Part shown: positions 50,601 through 59,392 of the stretch, piece after piece | How the letters are laid out: every line of letters starts with the position of its first letter | Position numbering within the stretch: the first letter of the stretch is position 1 | Assembly: GCF_000332335.1 (NCBI RefSeq) | Contig: NZ_KB235948.1 | Span: forward strand, 2,307,878-2,371,877 | Source: Kamptonema formosum PCC 10802 | GTDB lineage: Bacteria > Cyanobacteriota > Cyanobacteriia > Cyanobacteriales > Oscillatoriaceae | Length of the DNA: 64,000 nt | Direction: 5' to 3' | Made by a program: the position numbers and the translations under genes | The notes under the pieces: generated by a model | What the model was told of the DNA's origin: nothing | Seen by the model: only the letters and a program-made list of their open reading frames with translations | The model's database searches: none

Positions 50601-51198
50601 TAAACGGTGTCCGGTTGCGGTCAGCAATTAAATCGCTGGGAGTGGCAACTCCGAAGATCGCAAAGGTAAGGCGGCTGTATTCAGGATTGACGGCTCGCCG
50701 GTTGTAGCAGAAGCGGATGAGGGCGAAAAAATCATCGACCGGGAAATCCAAACTGAGAATGCTGTCTATCTCATCCACAAATATAATAATTCTGTCTTCC
50801 GGGAATTTGACGAGCAGGATATCTTCTATAAAATCGCTCAATCTCTGGAGGAGAGAGACGGCTTCTGCGTCCCGCCACCAGGTTTTTAAATTGACTTTTC
50901 CCAAGAGATTGAAGCCGCGCCACAGCTCAGCGACAATTCCTTTATACCACTGGATGGGGGTGATATTTTCGCTGCCAGTGCGCGTCATATCCAGGGTGGC
51001 GCACCGGCACCCTTCGGCTTGCAGCCGGTGGAAAGTCCTCACCAGCAGGGAAGATTTGCCCATTTGCCGGGAGTTGAGGACGTAGCAGAACTCGCCGCTC
51101 ATTAAGGCTTCGTAGATTTCGGCGTCAGCTTTTCGCACCACATAGGTGGGCGCGTCGCTGGCGAGACTGCCGCCGATTTGGTATTGGACTTCGCTCAT
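47677..51198 (-). CDS. AAA_35-type ATPase fused to two WD40 propellers
   Basis: About 1173 residues. The ATPase domain (about 10-340) has a Walker A of the form NSRQMGKSSLL and Walker B IIIFVDEID, with GGQPFLSQKLCQ near its end; this is the AAA-like domain (AAA_35) common in multicellular cyanobacteria. A coiled coil and a possible hydrophobic helix (about 500-525) follow. Fourteen WD40 repeats (about 590-1140) fit two seven-bladed propellers. ATG 51198 (MSEVQYQIGG) is chosen because GGAGAG precedes it and the 35-codon extension upstream lacks similarity to the family. Such STAND-like proteins are thought to be switches in signalling or defence. It shares strand and ATPase type with the gene 212 bp upstream. 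Confidence 0.9.
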   Translation of the reverse strand: MSEVQYQIGGSLASDAPTYVVRKADAEIYEALMSGEFCYVLNSRQMGKSSLLVRTFHRLQAEGCRCATLDMTRTGSENITPIQWYKGIVAELWRGFNLLGKVNLKTWWRDAEAVSLLQRLSDFIEDILLVKFPEDRIIIFVDEIDSILSLDFPVDDFFALIRFCYNRRAVNPEYSRLTFAIFGVATPSDLIADRNRTPFNIGRAIDLQGFSLEEAQPLAKGLSDHIENAEAVLKEILAWTGGQPFLSQKLCQQVLLASQNTILGPLKIPPDTEGFWVEVVARERIVTSWESQDEPEHLRTIRDRLLRNEQRAGRLLGLYQQIWQSAGAGAGTPIPCDDSREQIELLLSGLVVKEGGALKVRNRIYQEVFNLEWVSQQLASLRPYSQALHAWVGSKQTDESRLLRGQAFKDAQLWAQGKSLSDLDCHFLAASGELDRLEVQQALEAARLTEVEARLDSERKRLVLELETAKRQRRFMAALSGALLDAIASSTFALWQYHRAAQSEIQALTSSSAGQFASQQRLDSLVTAIKARRRLDSLAHSSPELQSQVQQVLQQAIYGTAELNRLSGHSGWVLGVDASPDGQLVATGSNDRTVKLWQLDGTETQTLPHTATVHALSFTPDSQRLVTSSLDGNIYLWHRQGKLLKIFAGHSGAIWDIAVSPDGQRIASAGEDSTIRLWGADGHPLKTLSGHQGGVWGVAFSPDGKQLASGSIDGTVKVWTGDGELVRALEGHRAGVFDVKFAYLAGRAGTKRPAIVSGSADGTVKIWQPDGTLLLTLSGHNSEVFEVAASTAGDVIASASADGTVRLWKPDGTLLKILKGHQSGIRGVSFIPNTQLVVSASDDNTARLWNPTNPFSKVLYGHGGTIWDVNFSPDGRMLASASSDRSVRVWATDGTLLKSFAGNPAAIRSVAFLRGALATSSEDKTIAFWQFDGTLLKSITGHEAGVLHISASRDGRLLASASDDKTVRLWEADGTLLRTITGHRIGVLDAEFTPDGQRLVSASGDVTVRLWSLDGRFSKTLEGHRSAIWGVTISPDGSTLASASMDDTIKLWTSDGALLKTLKGNTRGMMGVDFSPDGKILVAGGATGALKLWKTDGTEITTLTGHEGNVWAVAFSPDGKSIASAGDDRTVILWDVGKILNLDELAYACDRVRDYLRTNALVAEGDRHLCDGR

Positions 51199-51409
51199 AT
51201 CTCTCCGAGATTTTAAAGCGCTTGCCGATTTTTCCTTCCAGACACCTGGAAGGAAAATCACTTCTACTTTAGCATACAAGGTGCAGCCGCGCCCTCTAAA
51301 CAAGATTTAGGCAGGCAAAAAACTGCCGGTACAGATCGCAACTGATCGTGCAGTCATTGCCATCCAGGCGTACCAGCCCCAAACTGTCTAATTTATAGGC
51401 TACTACAGG

Positions 51410-52618
51410 TTATAATTGCACCTTGCTCTTTGCTGAAAGTACCTGTTTGATGGCGGCAAATAGTTCTGGATGCTCTTGCAGTATTGCCCAGAGACTGCGC
51501 AAGTATTCTTTATAAATGCCGGCCATTGTGGGAGCCTCTCTCAGCAGCTGGTCTGGGGTCAAATTCCCCTGACAGAGGTGATAGAACGCCAGCCGCACTA
51601 AGTAAGGGTGCCCCCCGACCATTGCCATCAGTCGTTCGGCCCACACGCCATCTCTCCAGTCCAGTCCGTGCCGGTTGGCCAAAGCGATTACCTGCTCTTT
51701 CGTAAAACAGGGCAATTGCACCGGCAAGCCCACGTTAAAAGGAGATTGCGTCAGCTTTAAGGGAATATAGACCTCTGTGGAGTGCAGGACAATGAACCGG
51801 AGTTTTTTCAGGCTCTCGCACCGCCTAGCTTCTTCGTGCCAGCTGCGCAGCAGGGGCAAGAACTCACCGGCAATTTTCGGATACTCGAAAAGCCGGTTCA
51901 CTTCATTTAAGGCCAAGACCACTGGGCTGTCGGTTTCCTGCAGCAGATACCCTTGGAAATAGATGGTGCAGCTGACTTTGCTGCCCATATCCTCATCCCA
52001 GTAATCGTCCAGTGCCGGCAAGAGCTTTAGCTGCCGGCTGGCGCAGGCGCAAAACCAGCGCAAAAATTTATCCAGGCTGTCAAAAATGCCCTCTTCTGCT
52101 TGCTGGAAGTCCAGCGTCACCGTCCGGTAGCCAAGAAAAACCGCCCGCTCTAAAATCCGCAGCATCAGGGAACTTTTTCCCATTTTTCTGGGGGCTTTAA
52201 TGCGGATGACGCTTCCCAGTTTGACAATTTCTTTATACACAAGGTCTTCCACGGGCGGGCGCTCGATGTAAAATGGGGAGCCGAGTGGCACTGGTCCGGA
52301 GGGAAATTCTGGAGGCGCGGCTTGCTTTTGCCGGCGGATGAATTCCTGGATTAACTGTCGCTCTTCCTCCGTCAGGGGGCGCGGCTCCAGAGTGGAGCGC
52401 AAGTTGGCTTTGCTCACAGGAATCTCAAAAATTTCTGTGAGCGCATGCCATAAAACGTAGGCCGTGTTCCTCAAATATTTTTCCCCATATTTAGAGCCCT
52501 CGGCTATGTCAGAATAGGTCTGGCTGTCCCAGACTTTGCGGAGGACGAGTTCCTGTACGGGGGTTAAATCTTTTTGCCCTTTGGCGCGAATGAGCTGTAG
52601 GACTTCTTCTATCGTCAT
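51410..52618 (-). CDS. AAA_35-type ATPase with N-terminal helix-turn-helix domain
   Basis: About 402 residues. The N-terminal 95 residues (DLTPVQELVLRKVWDSQTYS, then YLRNTAYVLWHALTEIF) match the helix-turn-helix domain found on vWA-MoxR-associated and related conflict-type proteins of cyanobacteria. The AAA_35 ATPase follows (about 125-395): Walker A APRKMGKSSLM, a Walker-B-like VVLALNEVN in which Asn takes the place of the usual Asp, and GGHPYLVRLAFYHL. ATG 52618 is chosen over an upstream start because the 53-codon extension is repeat-like. There is no effector domain, so this looks like a sensor or regulator. It probably works with or parallel to the AAA-WD40 protein downstream (inference from adjacency). 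Confidence 0.87.
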   Translation of the reverse strand: MTIEEVLQLIRAKGQKDLTPVQELVLRKVWDSQTYSDIAEGSKYGEKYLRNTAYVLWHALTEIFEIPVSKANLRSTLEPRPLTEEERQLIQEFIRRQKQAAPPEFPSGPVPLGSPFYIERPPVEDLVYKEIVKLGSVIRIKAPRKMGKSSLMLRILERAVFLGYRTVTLDFQQAEEGIFDSLDKFLRWFCACASRQLKLLPALDDYWDEDMGSKVSCTIYFQGYLLQETDSPVVLALNEVNRLFEYPKIAGEFLPLLRSWHEEARRCESLKKLRFIVLHSTEVYIPLKLTQSPFNVGLPVQLPCFTKEQVIALANRHGLDWRDGVWAERLMAMVGGHPYLVRLAFYHLCQGNLTPDQLLREAPTMAGIYKEYLRSLWAILQEHPELFAAIKQVLSAKSKVQL

Positions 52619-53551
52619 AAAATACTCTCTGCATAGGGGATAAACTTCGTTCCTGCTTGAATTGTGACACACGATCGAGATCCAGCGTTCGGTTTTGAGC
52701 TGTAGCAGAAAAGCCTCACCAACAACCGTGGCATAAGCCCCCCTTTCTAAGGGGGGTGGGGGGATCGAAGCTTTCAACCCCTACCCTTGAAAAGCCGGCT
52801 TGATTCGTGAGCCCAATTTATCATAAGGGCGGCGCTCTCGTCGCAAGTTGTTAGTTGGCAATTTGTAGAGCCTGAAAAATAAAAAAAATTTAATAATCAA
52901 GAGATTGACAAAAAAACACTAATCTGTTATGTAACGTAGCCAGTGTGCAGTCATCTTTGGCCAAGCGCCCGTGAGCGATGTCACATCGAATGTCACATCG
53001 AATGCCGGTTGTAGCAGCTAAAGATGTGACAAAAGTGGCGCGAAAGTTAAGCAGACTTGAGGTAGGCTAATCAATAAAGGTCAGCCAGGCACAAACGTCT
53101 GGCTCGCTCTGAGAAAAATCCGGAGGAGAGCCCGGGACGCCCATTTTGGCCGTAAGGCCAGGGCGTTCTTCTTAATAAATTGTTGTAAGATTATGTGGTG
53201 CAATTTAAAATCAGATTTACGCTAAACAGCAGGGGGACGCTCCGCAAAGCGGTACGCCCCCACCCTCACCGGCTCACAGTTGGGGAAAGCATCGGGAGCA
53301 TCTCCATTTTGTTAAAATATCCTGACAATTTAACCTCTCCCCCTCTTTCCCCTTCCCGCGTTAGCGCACCGGCTCAGAAGGAGCGGCGGGAGAGGGTGGA
53401 ATTCCCGCCTCTGGGGATCGGAGGCTGGGGGTGGGGTTGCGGGCTCCTTTGCGGGAGTGAGCCCCTCGCGCTTTGGGACAGACTGGTTTACTAAACAGGT
53501 TAGCGGACAGGAGTTCAAAACACGAGAGGTAAAAATGGCGGAGGGGTTCTT
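52619..53551. other. Intergenic region containing a candidate small RNA
   Basis: About 930 bp. Apart from the structured segment 53074-53174 and a doubled GTCACATCGAATG (52979-53003) no feature is recognised; 53180-53540 is repeat-poor with no supported gene. Confidence 0.5.
53074..53174 (+). ncRNA. Candidate small structured RNA, Yfr2/Cyano-2-like
   Basis: Three hairpins in about 100 bases: GCCAG...CTGGC with an ACAAAC-containing loop (53084-53104); GGCTCGCTC...GAGGAGAGCC with the loop AAAAATCCGGA (53101-53132); and a terminal hairpin GACGCCC...GGCC GTAA GGCC...GGGCGTT followed by TTCTT (53136-53172), which looks like a factor-independent terminator. The arrangement, especially the AAAATCCGGAG loop between GC-rich arms, recalls the Yfr2 (Cyano-2) family of cyanobacterial small RNAs; that family name is from memory and not verified. 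A TAGGCTAAT box sits just upstream (53063-53071). Confidence 0.5.
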
Positions 53552-53833
53552 GTGACAGAAATGGTTCACCACTTTTTTTCAGGTTATTTTATCCCGCACG
53601 GGCATTGCTACTTGTGGAAGCCCGAGTTGGTGGGGCTGCACATTGTCTCGGACACCCCGATCGCACTGGCTTACTTCACAATTCCCCTGGAGCTGATTTA
53701 CATCGTAAAGAAGCGAGGGAACCTGCCTTTTGACTGGATTTTCATGCTGTTTGGCTCCTTCATTGTCTGCTGCGGGATCGCCCAGATTATGGAAATCAGG
53801 ACAGCCCCACCGGCCCGCGATTCAAGTGATTAA
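53552..53833 (+). pseudogene. Ethylene-receptor-like sensor domain, truncated after two membrane helices
   Basis: GTG 53552 with GGAGGGG 5 bases upstream. SDTPIALAYFTIPLELIYIV and FDWIFMLFGSFIVCCGIAQI closely follow the first two helices of plant ETR1 and of cyanobacterial ethylene-binding kinases. The Asp of SDTPIA and the copper-site Cys are present, but the copper-site His (CGATH in ETR1) is Gln here (CGIAQ). The third helix is missing: after MEI the frame runs 11 more codons into sequence of the kinase remnant and stops. An internal deletion has joined the sensor to the far C-terminal kinase part out of frame. A 93-residue two-helix protein could still be made. Confidence 0.78.
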
Positions 53834-54476
53834 AGAATATAGAAATCTGCCGCCGGTGGAGTGTTACGCGGGGCAGCTGAATCAAGTGTTCATGAATATG
53901 ATAGCGAATGCGATTGATGCGCTGGAAATGGGGCACAGGGCATCGGGCATTGGGCATGAGAAAGAACAGCAATTCCCCTCGCCCAAGGCCCAAGGCCTGA
54001 CGATTTGGATTCGCACGGATTTAGTTGAGAGCGACTGGGTGCAAATCCAAATCGCTGACAGTGGCACCGGCATGACTCCTGAAGTGATGGCGAAAATCTT
54101 CGATCCGTTTTACACCACCAAACCCATCGGTTACGGAACCGGACTGGGACTGGCCATATCCTACCAGATTGTAAAAACCCATCAGGGTTATTTGCGCTGC
54201 GTCTCCGAAATAGGAAAAGGCACCGAGTTTGTCATTGAAATTCCCCTGACCTCAAAGGGGTTGCCCCAGAGTGAAGATTTCCCGGCACAGGCAGCGGATA
54301 TCTGCGCCAGCGCTAGCAGCTGCGCTGCCCCTGAGCTAGCGCACCTAAATTTATCCGAAAAAGCCGGGTCGGTCTGCGCCAATGCTAGCAGCTGCTGGGC
54401 CCATACAGAACGGCTAGGAGGGGGACTGCCAGGGGGAGAGAGAGAAATTTTCGGCAGGATGAATTTTGCCGCTTGA
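53811..54476 (+). pseudogene. Histidine kinase remnant (ATPase domain only)
   Basis: Begins at RPAIQVIKEYRNLPPVECYA, which matches the middle of the kinase at 62561 (RPAIEVIKEYGNLPEVECYA), then continues through NAIDALEMGHRASG, ADSGTGM, FDPFYTTKPIGYGTGLGLA and EFVIEIPL. No HisKA and no phosphorylatable His remain. The frame differs from that of the ethylene-sensor part, so it is not translated from the same start, and no own ribosome-binding site is evident. After IEIPL there is a 70-residue tail with two CA(S/N)ASSC motifs. It also carries the octamer-encoded MGHRASGIGH insertion. It ends 75 bp before the next gene. Confidence 0.8.
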
Positions 54477-54550
54477 CAGGAAAAATCTGTGCGACAATAA
54501 GATAAAAAGATAATCTGAAATAATGGTATCTAAGTCTGCAATATCCAGCC

Positions 54551-57500
54551 ATGCATGAAGAGATTCTTGGCAGTTATGACTTCCGCCTGACAGCGCTGTC
54601 ACTGACCATTGCAATAATTGCCTCCTATACGGCGCTAGACTTGGCGGGGCGAGTCACACCGGCATCGTCGCGGCTTTCGCGGCTGCTGTGGACTGCCGGT
54701 GGGGCAGTGGCAATGGGCACCGGCATTTGGTCGATGCACTTCATCGCCATGCTGGCCTTCAAGCTGCCAGTGCCGGTCAGCTATGACGTGCCGCTCACCC
54801 TGCTGTCTTGGGCCGGTGCCATTCTGGCCTCTGGGCTGGCGCTGCTGCTGTTCAGCCGCCCGAAACTGACTGCGCCAGTGCTGAGCGGGGGCAGTGCCGT
54901 CATGGGACTGGCGATCGCCTCCATGCACTACCTGGGCATGGCAGCGGTGAGAGTGCCGGCGGCGGTGCACTACGACCCGGGCCTTGTGGGCCTGTCTGTG
55001 GCCATCGCAATGGCCGCATCAGGTGCCGCCTTGGGGCTGGCTTTTCAATTTCGCCACTCAACAGCAGAAGGAAGCGACTGGCAGAAATTGGGCAGCGCCG
55101 GCATGATGGGTGTTGCGATCAGCGGCATGCACTACACCGGCATGTGGGCGACGTGCTTTTCCCGAAGGCCAGAGTTAGACGGCATCCAAATGGAAGGATC
55201 TGACAGTTCTTGGCTGGCGATTCAGGTGGGAGCCGCCACCCTGATTCTGTTGAGCGCAACCCTGCTCGCCTCCCTGTTCGACCGGCGCTATGCCGACCAG
55301 TCAGTCAGGCAAGAAGCCCTGCAAGAAACCGAAAAGCAATTCCGTTCGCTGATCGAGAAAATGCCAGTAGGGGTGCTGCTGCTGGATGGGGGTGGCAAAA
55401 TTCTTTTGTGCAACCCAGTGGCGAGCGAACTGCTGGATCTCGCAGAGTGCGAGCTGCAGGGAAAAAGTATTTTTGACCTCAATTTGCAGCTGCTCGACGA
55501 AGAGGGCAAAATGTTCCCCCAGCAGGAGAGTCCCTTCAAGCAAGCGCTCGCCGGCAGCCAGCCGGTGCGCAACCTGGTTGCCGGCGTAGCTCGCCCCAAG
55601 GGAAAAAATCCGCTGTGGCTGCTGCTGAATTTTGACCCGCAGCTTGCAGCTTCCGGCGGTGTCGAGCGCGTTGTTTGCACATTTAGCAATATAACAGAGC
55701 GCAAGCAAGCCGAGAAAACGTTGCAGCAGCAAGCCGCCGCAATGGCAGCTGCTACGGATGGGATTGCGATTCTCAACTATAGCGGAGAGTTTATCTATAT
55801 AAACCAAGCCCTCGTCAATATTTTTGGCTGTGACAGCGCCGAAGACCTGTTGGGGAAAAGCTGGCAAGCGCTGTACAGCGAAGCCGAACTGCAAGGGGCT
55901 GGCAGAGAATCCTTCTCCAACTTTTTGCAACAGGGGAACTGCCGCATTGACGCTGCCGGCAGCCGGCGCGACGGGACGGAATTCTATCACGAAATCGCGG
56001 TGACGCTTCTAGAAGAGGGCGAGAGAATTTATATTGTCCGCGACATCACCGAGAGAAAGATATCAGAAGAGGCGCTGCGGGAGAGCAAGCATTTTATTGA
56101 GCGGATTGCCCAGACATCTGCAAATTTTTTGTACATTTACGATATAATTGAGGAGCGCAAGGTCTATGCCAATCGCTCCGCAGCCGCTATTCTTGGCTAC
56201 ACGCCAGACCAGATTCAAGACATAGGTGCGGCGCTGCTCCCAGCGATTATGCACCCTGAAGACTTCGCAAACATTCCAAACAATCTCCAGCAACTCTCCG
56301 CAATGGCAGATGGGGGGATTTTTGAACACGAGTACCGGCTCCATGACGCCCAAGGAGAATGGCGGACTTTCTTCGTCCGGGAAACCCCGTTCGCCAGAAC
56401 TCCTGACGGGAAGCTGAAGCAGGTTTTGGGCACGGCGACTGACATCACTGAGCGCAAAGTGCTAGAACGAGAGATCGCCTTGCGGGAAGCCAGACTGCAT
56501 GCCTTTTTCAGCTGCTCGCCGGTGGCAAAGGCCATCCTGGACGACCGGCTGCGCGTCACGCAAATCAACGAACCGCTAGCAGGGATTAATGGACTGCCGG
56601 TGGGCGAGCATCTCGGCAAAAGCCTCCGGGAAGTCGCGCCCCAACTCGCCCCCACGCTCGAACCTCTCTGCCTGCAGGTGCTGGCCACCGGCCAACCGGC
56701 GATCAACCAAGAAGTGTCGGGAAAAGTGCCGGCGCAGCCGGGTCTTGACCGCCACTGGGTGGTGTCTTGCTTTCCCATTCCAGGAGAGAGCAATCGCCCC
56801 TCAGGCGTGGGGGTCGTTGTAGTGGAAATCACCGAGCGCAAACGAGCCGAGTCGGAACTGCGGTCAGTCACAGAACGCCTGCAATTCTTGCTGACTTCTA
56901 GTCCGGCGGTGATTTTTAGCAACCAGCCCGGAGGAGACTACAAGATAACATTTCTCAGTGAGAACGCCAAGACAATTCTGGGCTACGAAGCGCGAGAATA
57001 TATAGAGGATGCTTCTTTGTGGCCCAGTCTCATCCACCCGGAAGATCGGGAGTGCATCTTTGCCGGACTGTCACAGCTGTTTGAAGCCGGGCGTCACTCC
57101 CACGAATACCGCATTTTGCACAAAGACGGGGCTTATCGCTGGGTGTACAATCAGCTAAGATTGGTGAGGGACTCTGCCGGCAGCCCGATCGAGATGGTGG
57201 GGTATGTGGTGGATATTACGGAGCGCAAGCTGGCAGAAGAGGCATTGCGGGAGAGCGCTTTTCGGGAGCGATCTTTGGCTCAAGTGATTCAAAGGATACG
57301 CCAAACGCTGGATATTGAAACGATTTTCAGGGCGACTGCCCAGGAATTGCGGCAAGTGCTCAACTGCGATCGCGTTCTGGTGTATCGTTTCCATCCCGAC
57401 TGGAGTGGCGAGATGGTTGCTGAGTCCACCGGCAGCCAGTGGGTTTCCCTGCTCCAGGAACAGGGCAGCAACCCGCAGCTGACAGCGAATGCCATAGAAA

Positions 57501-59392
57501 ACGACTGCTGCGCGGTGAGAGCGTTTGACAGCGCAAATGCCGTGACCGTTGAGGACACATACCTGCAAGAAACCCGGGGCGGTGCCTACAGCCGGGGGGC
57601 GTCGCACCTCGCTGTCTCAGATATCTACAGCGCAGGGTTTAACGACTGTTATATTAATTTGCTGGAACAGTTCCAAGCCAGAGCCTACCTCACGGTTCCG
57701 ATTTTTTGTGGCAGTCAGCTTTGGGGATTGCTGGCGAGCTATCAAAATTCTGGCTCCCGCCAGTGGAAGGATGCAGAAATTAAAGTCGCCATTCAAATTG
57801 GCAGCCAGTTGGGAGTTGCCCTGCAGCAAGCTGAATTGCTCGATCGGACCCAGCGGCAGTCGGCAGCGCTGCAAAAAGCTTTGGTGGCAGCCGACGCTGC
57901 CAACCTCGCCAAGAGCGAGTTTTTGGCTTCCATGAGCCACGAACTGCGAACCCCACTCAATGCTATTCTCGGCTTCGCTCAATTGATGGCCCGCGATTCA
58001 TTGGTGATAGCGGAACACCAGCAATACCTGGGAATTATCAATCGCGCCGGCGAACACCTGCTGTCACTGATCAACGACATTCTGGAAATGTCGAAAATAG
58101 AGGCCGGCAGGACGGCGTTAAATGAAAGCAGCTTTAATTTAATTCGCTTCCTGAACGCCCTGGAGGACATGTTGCGATTGAAAGCCGAGTCCAAGGGATT
58201 GCTGCTCCTGAGCGACCGCGCTACAGACCTGCCCCAATTTGTCAAAACTGACGAGGGTAAATTGCGCCAAGTGCTGATTAATATTCTGGGAAATGCTATC
58301 AAATTTACAGAAAAAGGCAGTGTGACGCTGCGGGTGAGAGTGGGGCGCAGGGCATCGGGCACTGGGGAAAACAGTCAATCCCCAATCCAACATCCAAAAT
58401 CCGAAATCCAAAATCCCCAGTGCCCAGCGCCCAATTCCCAGTGGCCAATCACCTTTGAAATCGAGGACACCGGCCCGGGGATTGCCCTTGAGGAGATGGA
58501 CAAGTTGTTTGAAGCTTTTGGGCAAACCGAAACCGGTCGGAAATCCCTGCAAGGAACGGGGCTGGGTTTGCCGATCAGCCGCAAGTTCGTGCAGCTGATG
58601 GGAGGCGATATTAGTGTCACGAGCATTCTGGGTGAGGGAAGCCTGTTTGCATTTCATATCTCTGTCACCGTGGCTGGCGCACTGGAAATGCCGCCGGTTG
58701 TCCCGCAGCGCCGGGTAATTGGCCTAGAGGCCAACCAGCCCGAATATCGCATTTTGGTGGTTGACGACCGCTCCGACAGCCGCCTTTTGCTGGTAAAATT
58801 GTTGGCGAGAATCGGCTTTTCTGTGCGAGAAGCCGAGAATGGGCGAGAGGCGATAGCTGTGTGGGAGAGCTGGGAGCCGCACCTGATCTGCATGGACATG
58901 CGAATGCCGGTGATGAATGGCTATGAAGCCACTCAGCACATTAAAAGCACTCTGCGGGGTCAGGCCACGGTGATTGTCGCCCTGACGGCTAGCGCCTTTG
59001 AGGAAGACCGGAAGATGGTCTTGGATGCCGGTTGCGATGACTTTGTTCGCAAGCCATTCCAAGAAAAAGAGTTGCTGGAAAAAATCAGGGAACATTTAGG
59101 GGTGAACTATATCAGTGAGGAGCCACCGGCAGCCGTGACGGGCGGGCCGTCAGATCGAGACGGTTCGCCAGGGGTTTTCCAGCTGACAGCGGACAGCTTG
59201 AAAGTGATGCCGGCTGAGTGGCTGGCGCAGGTATATCGCGCTGCACTTCAGTGCAGCGATGACCTGATTTTGGAGCTGCTCCAACAAATTCCCACTGAGT
59301 TCTACCCACTCGCGCAAGCGCTGGCGGATTTAGCAAACAACTACCAATTTGATAAAATTGAAGAATTAACTCAACAGGAGGCAGCGGGATGA
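54551..59392 (+). CDS. Hybrid histidine kinase: MHYT, 5 PAS, phytochrome/CBCR-like GAF, HisKA, HATPase, REC
   Basis: A 1613-residue protein. Residues 1-230 are a seven-helix MHYT sensor with three copies of the motif (SMHFIAM, SMHYLGM, GMHYTGM), proposed to bind copper and sense O2, CO or NO. Five PAS domains follow, then a GAF (about 915-1095) of phytochrome/CBCR type: C1033-Y1034 in AGFNDCYINLLEQF sits where bilin-binding Cys is found, and D985-C986-C987 resembles a DXCF motif. HisKA has H1130 (SMSHELRTPLN); HATPase has NILGNAIKFT, DTGPGI and GTGLGLP; REC has D1449 (CMDMRMP). Repeat-encoded residues interrupt the ATPase domain (58345-58440). The stop overlaps the next start (ATGA), so it is in an operon with two c-di-GMP proteins. 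Confidence 0.92.
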   Translation: MHEEILGSYDFRLTALSLTIAIIASYTALDLAGRVTPASSRLSRLLWTAGGAVAMGTGIWSMHFIAMLAFKLPVPVSYDVPLTLLSWAGAILASGLALLLFSRPKLTAPVLSGGSAVMGLAIASMHYLGMAAVRVPAAVHYDPGLVGLSVAIAMAASGAALGLAFQFRHSTAEGSDWQKLGSAGMMGVAISGMHYTGMWATCFSRRPELDGIQMEGSDSSWLAIQVGAATLILLSATLLASLFDRRYADQSVRQEALQETEKQFRSLIEKMPVGVLLLDGGGKILLCNPVASELLDLAECELQGKSIFDLNLQLLDEEGKMFPQQESPFKQALAGSQPVRNLVAGVARPKGKNPLWLLLNFDPQLAASGGVERVVCTFSNITERKQAEKTLQQQAAAMAAATDGIAILNYSGEFIYINQALVNIFGCDSAEDLLGKSWQALYSEAELQGAGRESFSNFLQQGNCRIDAAGSRRDGTEFYHEIAVTLLEEGERIYIVRDITERKISEEALRESKHFIERIAQTSANFLYIYDIIEERKVYANRSAAAILGYTPDQIQDIGAALLPAIMHPEDFANIPNNLQQLSAMADGGIFEHEYRLHDAQGEWRTFFVRETPFARTPDGKLKQVLGTATDITERKVLEREIALREARLHAFFSCSPVAKAILDDRLRVTQINEPLAGINGLPVGEHLGKSLREVAPQLAPTLEPLCLQVLATGQPAINQEVSGKVPAQPGLDRHWVVSCFPIPGESNRPSGVGVVVVEITERKRAESELRSVTERLQFLLTSSPAVIFSNQPGGDYKITFLSENAKTILGYEAREYIEDASLWPSLIHPEDRECIFAGLSQLFEAGRHSHEYRILHKDGAYRWVYNQLRLVRDSAGSPIEMVGYVVDITERKLAEEALRESAFRERSLAQVIQRIRQTLDIETIFRATAQELRQVLNCDRVLVYRFHPDWSGEMVAESTGSQWVSLLQEQGSNPQLTANAIENDCCAVRAFDSANAVTVEDTYLQETRGGAYSRGASHLAVSDIYSAGFNDCYINLLEQFQARAYLTVPIFCGSQLWGLLASYQNSGSRQWKDAEIKVAIQIGSQLGVALQQAELLDRTQRQSAALQKALVAADAANLAKSEFLASMSHELRTPLNAILGFAQLMARDSLVIAEHQQYLGIINRAGEHLLSLINDILEMSKIEAGRTALNESSFNLIRFLNALEDMLRLKAESKGLLLLSDRATDLPQFVKTDEGKLRQVLINILGNAIKFTEKGSVTLRVRVGRRASGTGENSQSPIQHPKSEIQNPQCPAPNSQWPITFEIEDTGPGIALEEMDKLFEAFGQTETGRKSLQGTGLGLPISRKFVQLMGGDISVTSILGEGSLFAFHISVTVAGALEMPPVVPQRRVIGLEANQPEYRILVVDDRSDSRLLLVKLLARIGFSVREAENGREAIAVWESWEPHLICMDMRMPVMNGYEATQHIKSTLRGQATVIVALTASAFEEDRKMVLDAGCDDFVRKPFQEKELLEKIREHLGVNYISEEPPAAVTGGPSDRDGSPGVFQLTADSLKVMPAEWLAQVYRAALQCSDDLILELLQQIPTEFYPLAQALADLANNYQFDKIEELTQQEAAG
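58345..58440 (+). repeat. Octamer and heptamer repeats inserted in frame in a HATPase domain
   Basis: GGGCATCGGGCACTGGGG followed by heptamers ATCCAAA/ATCCGAA and then CCCAGTGCCCAGCGCCC. Encodes RASGTGENSQSPIQHPKSE and more, between RVRVG and ITFEIEDTGPG. Same repeat types as 43615-43855. Confidence 0.88.
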
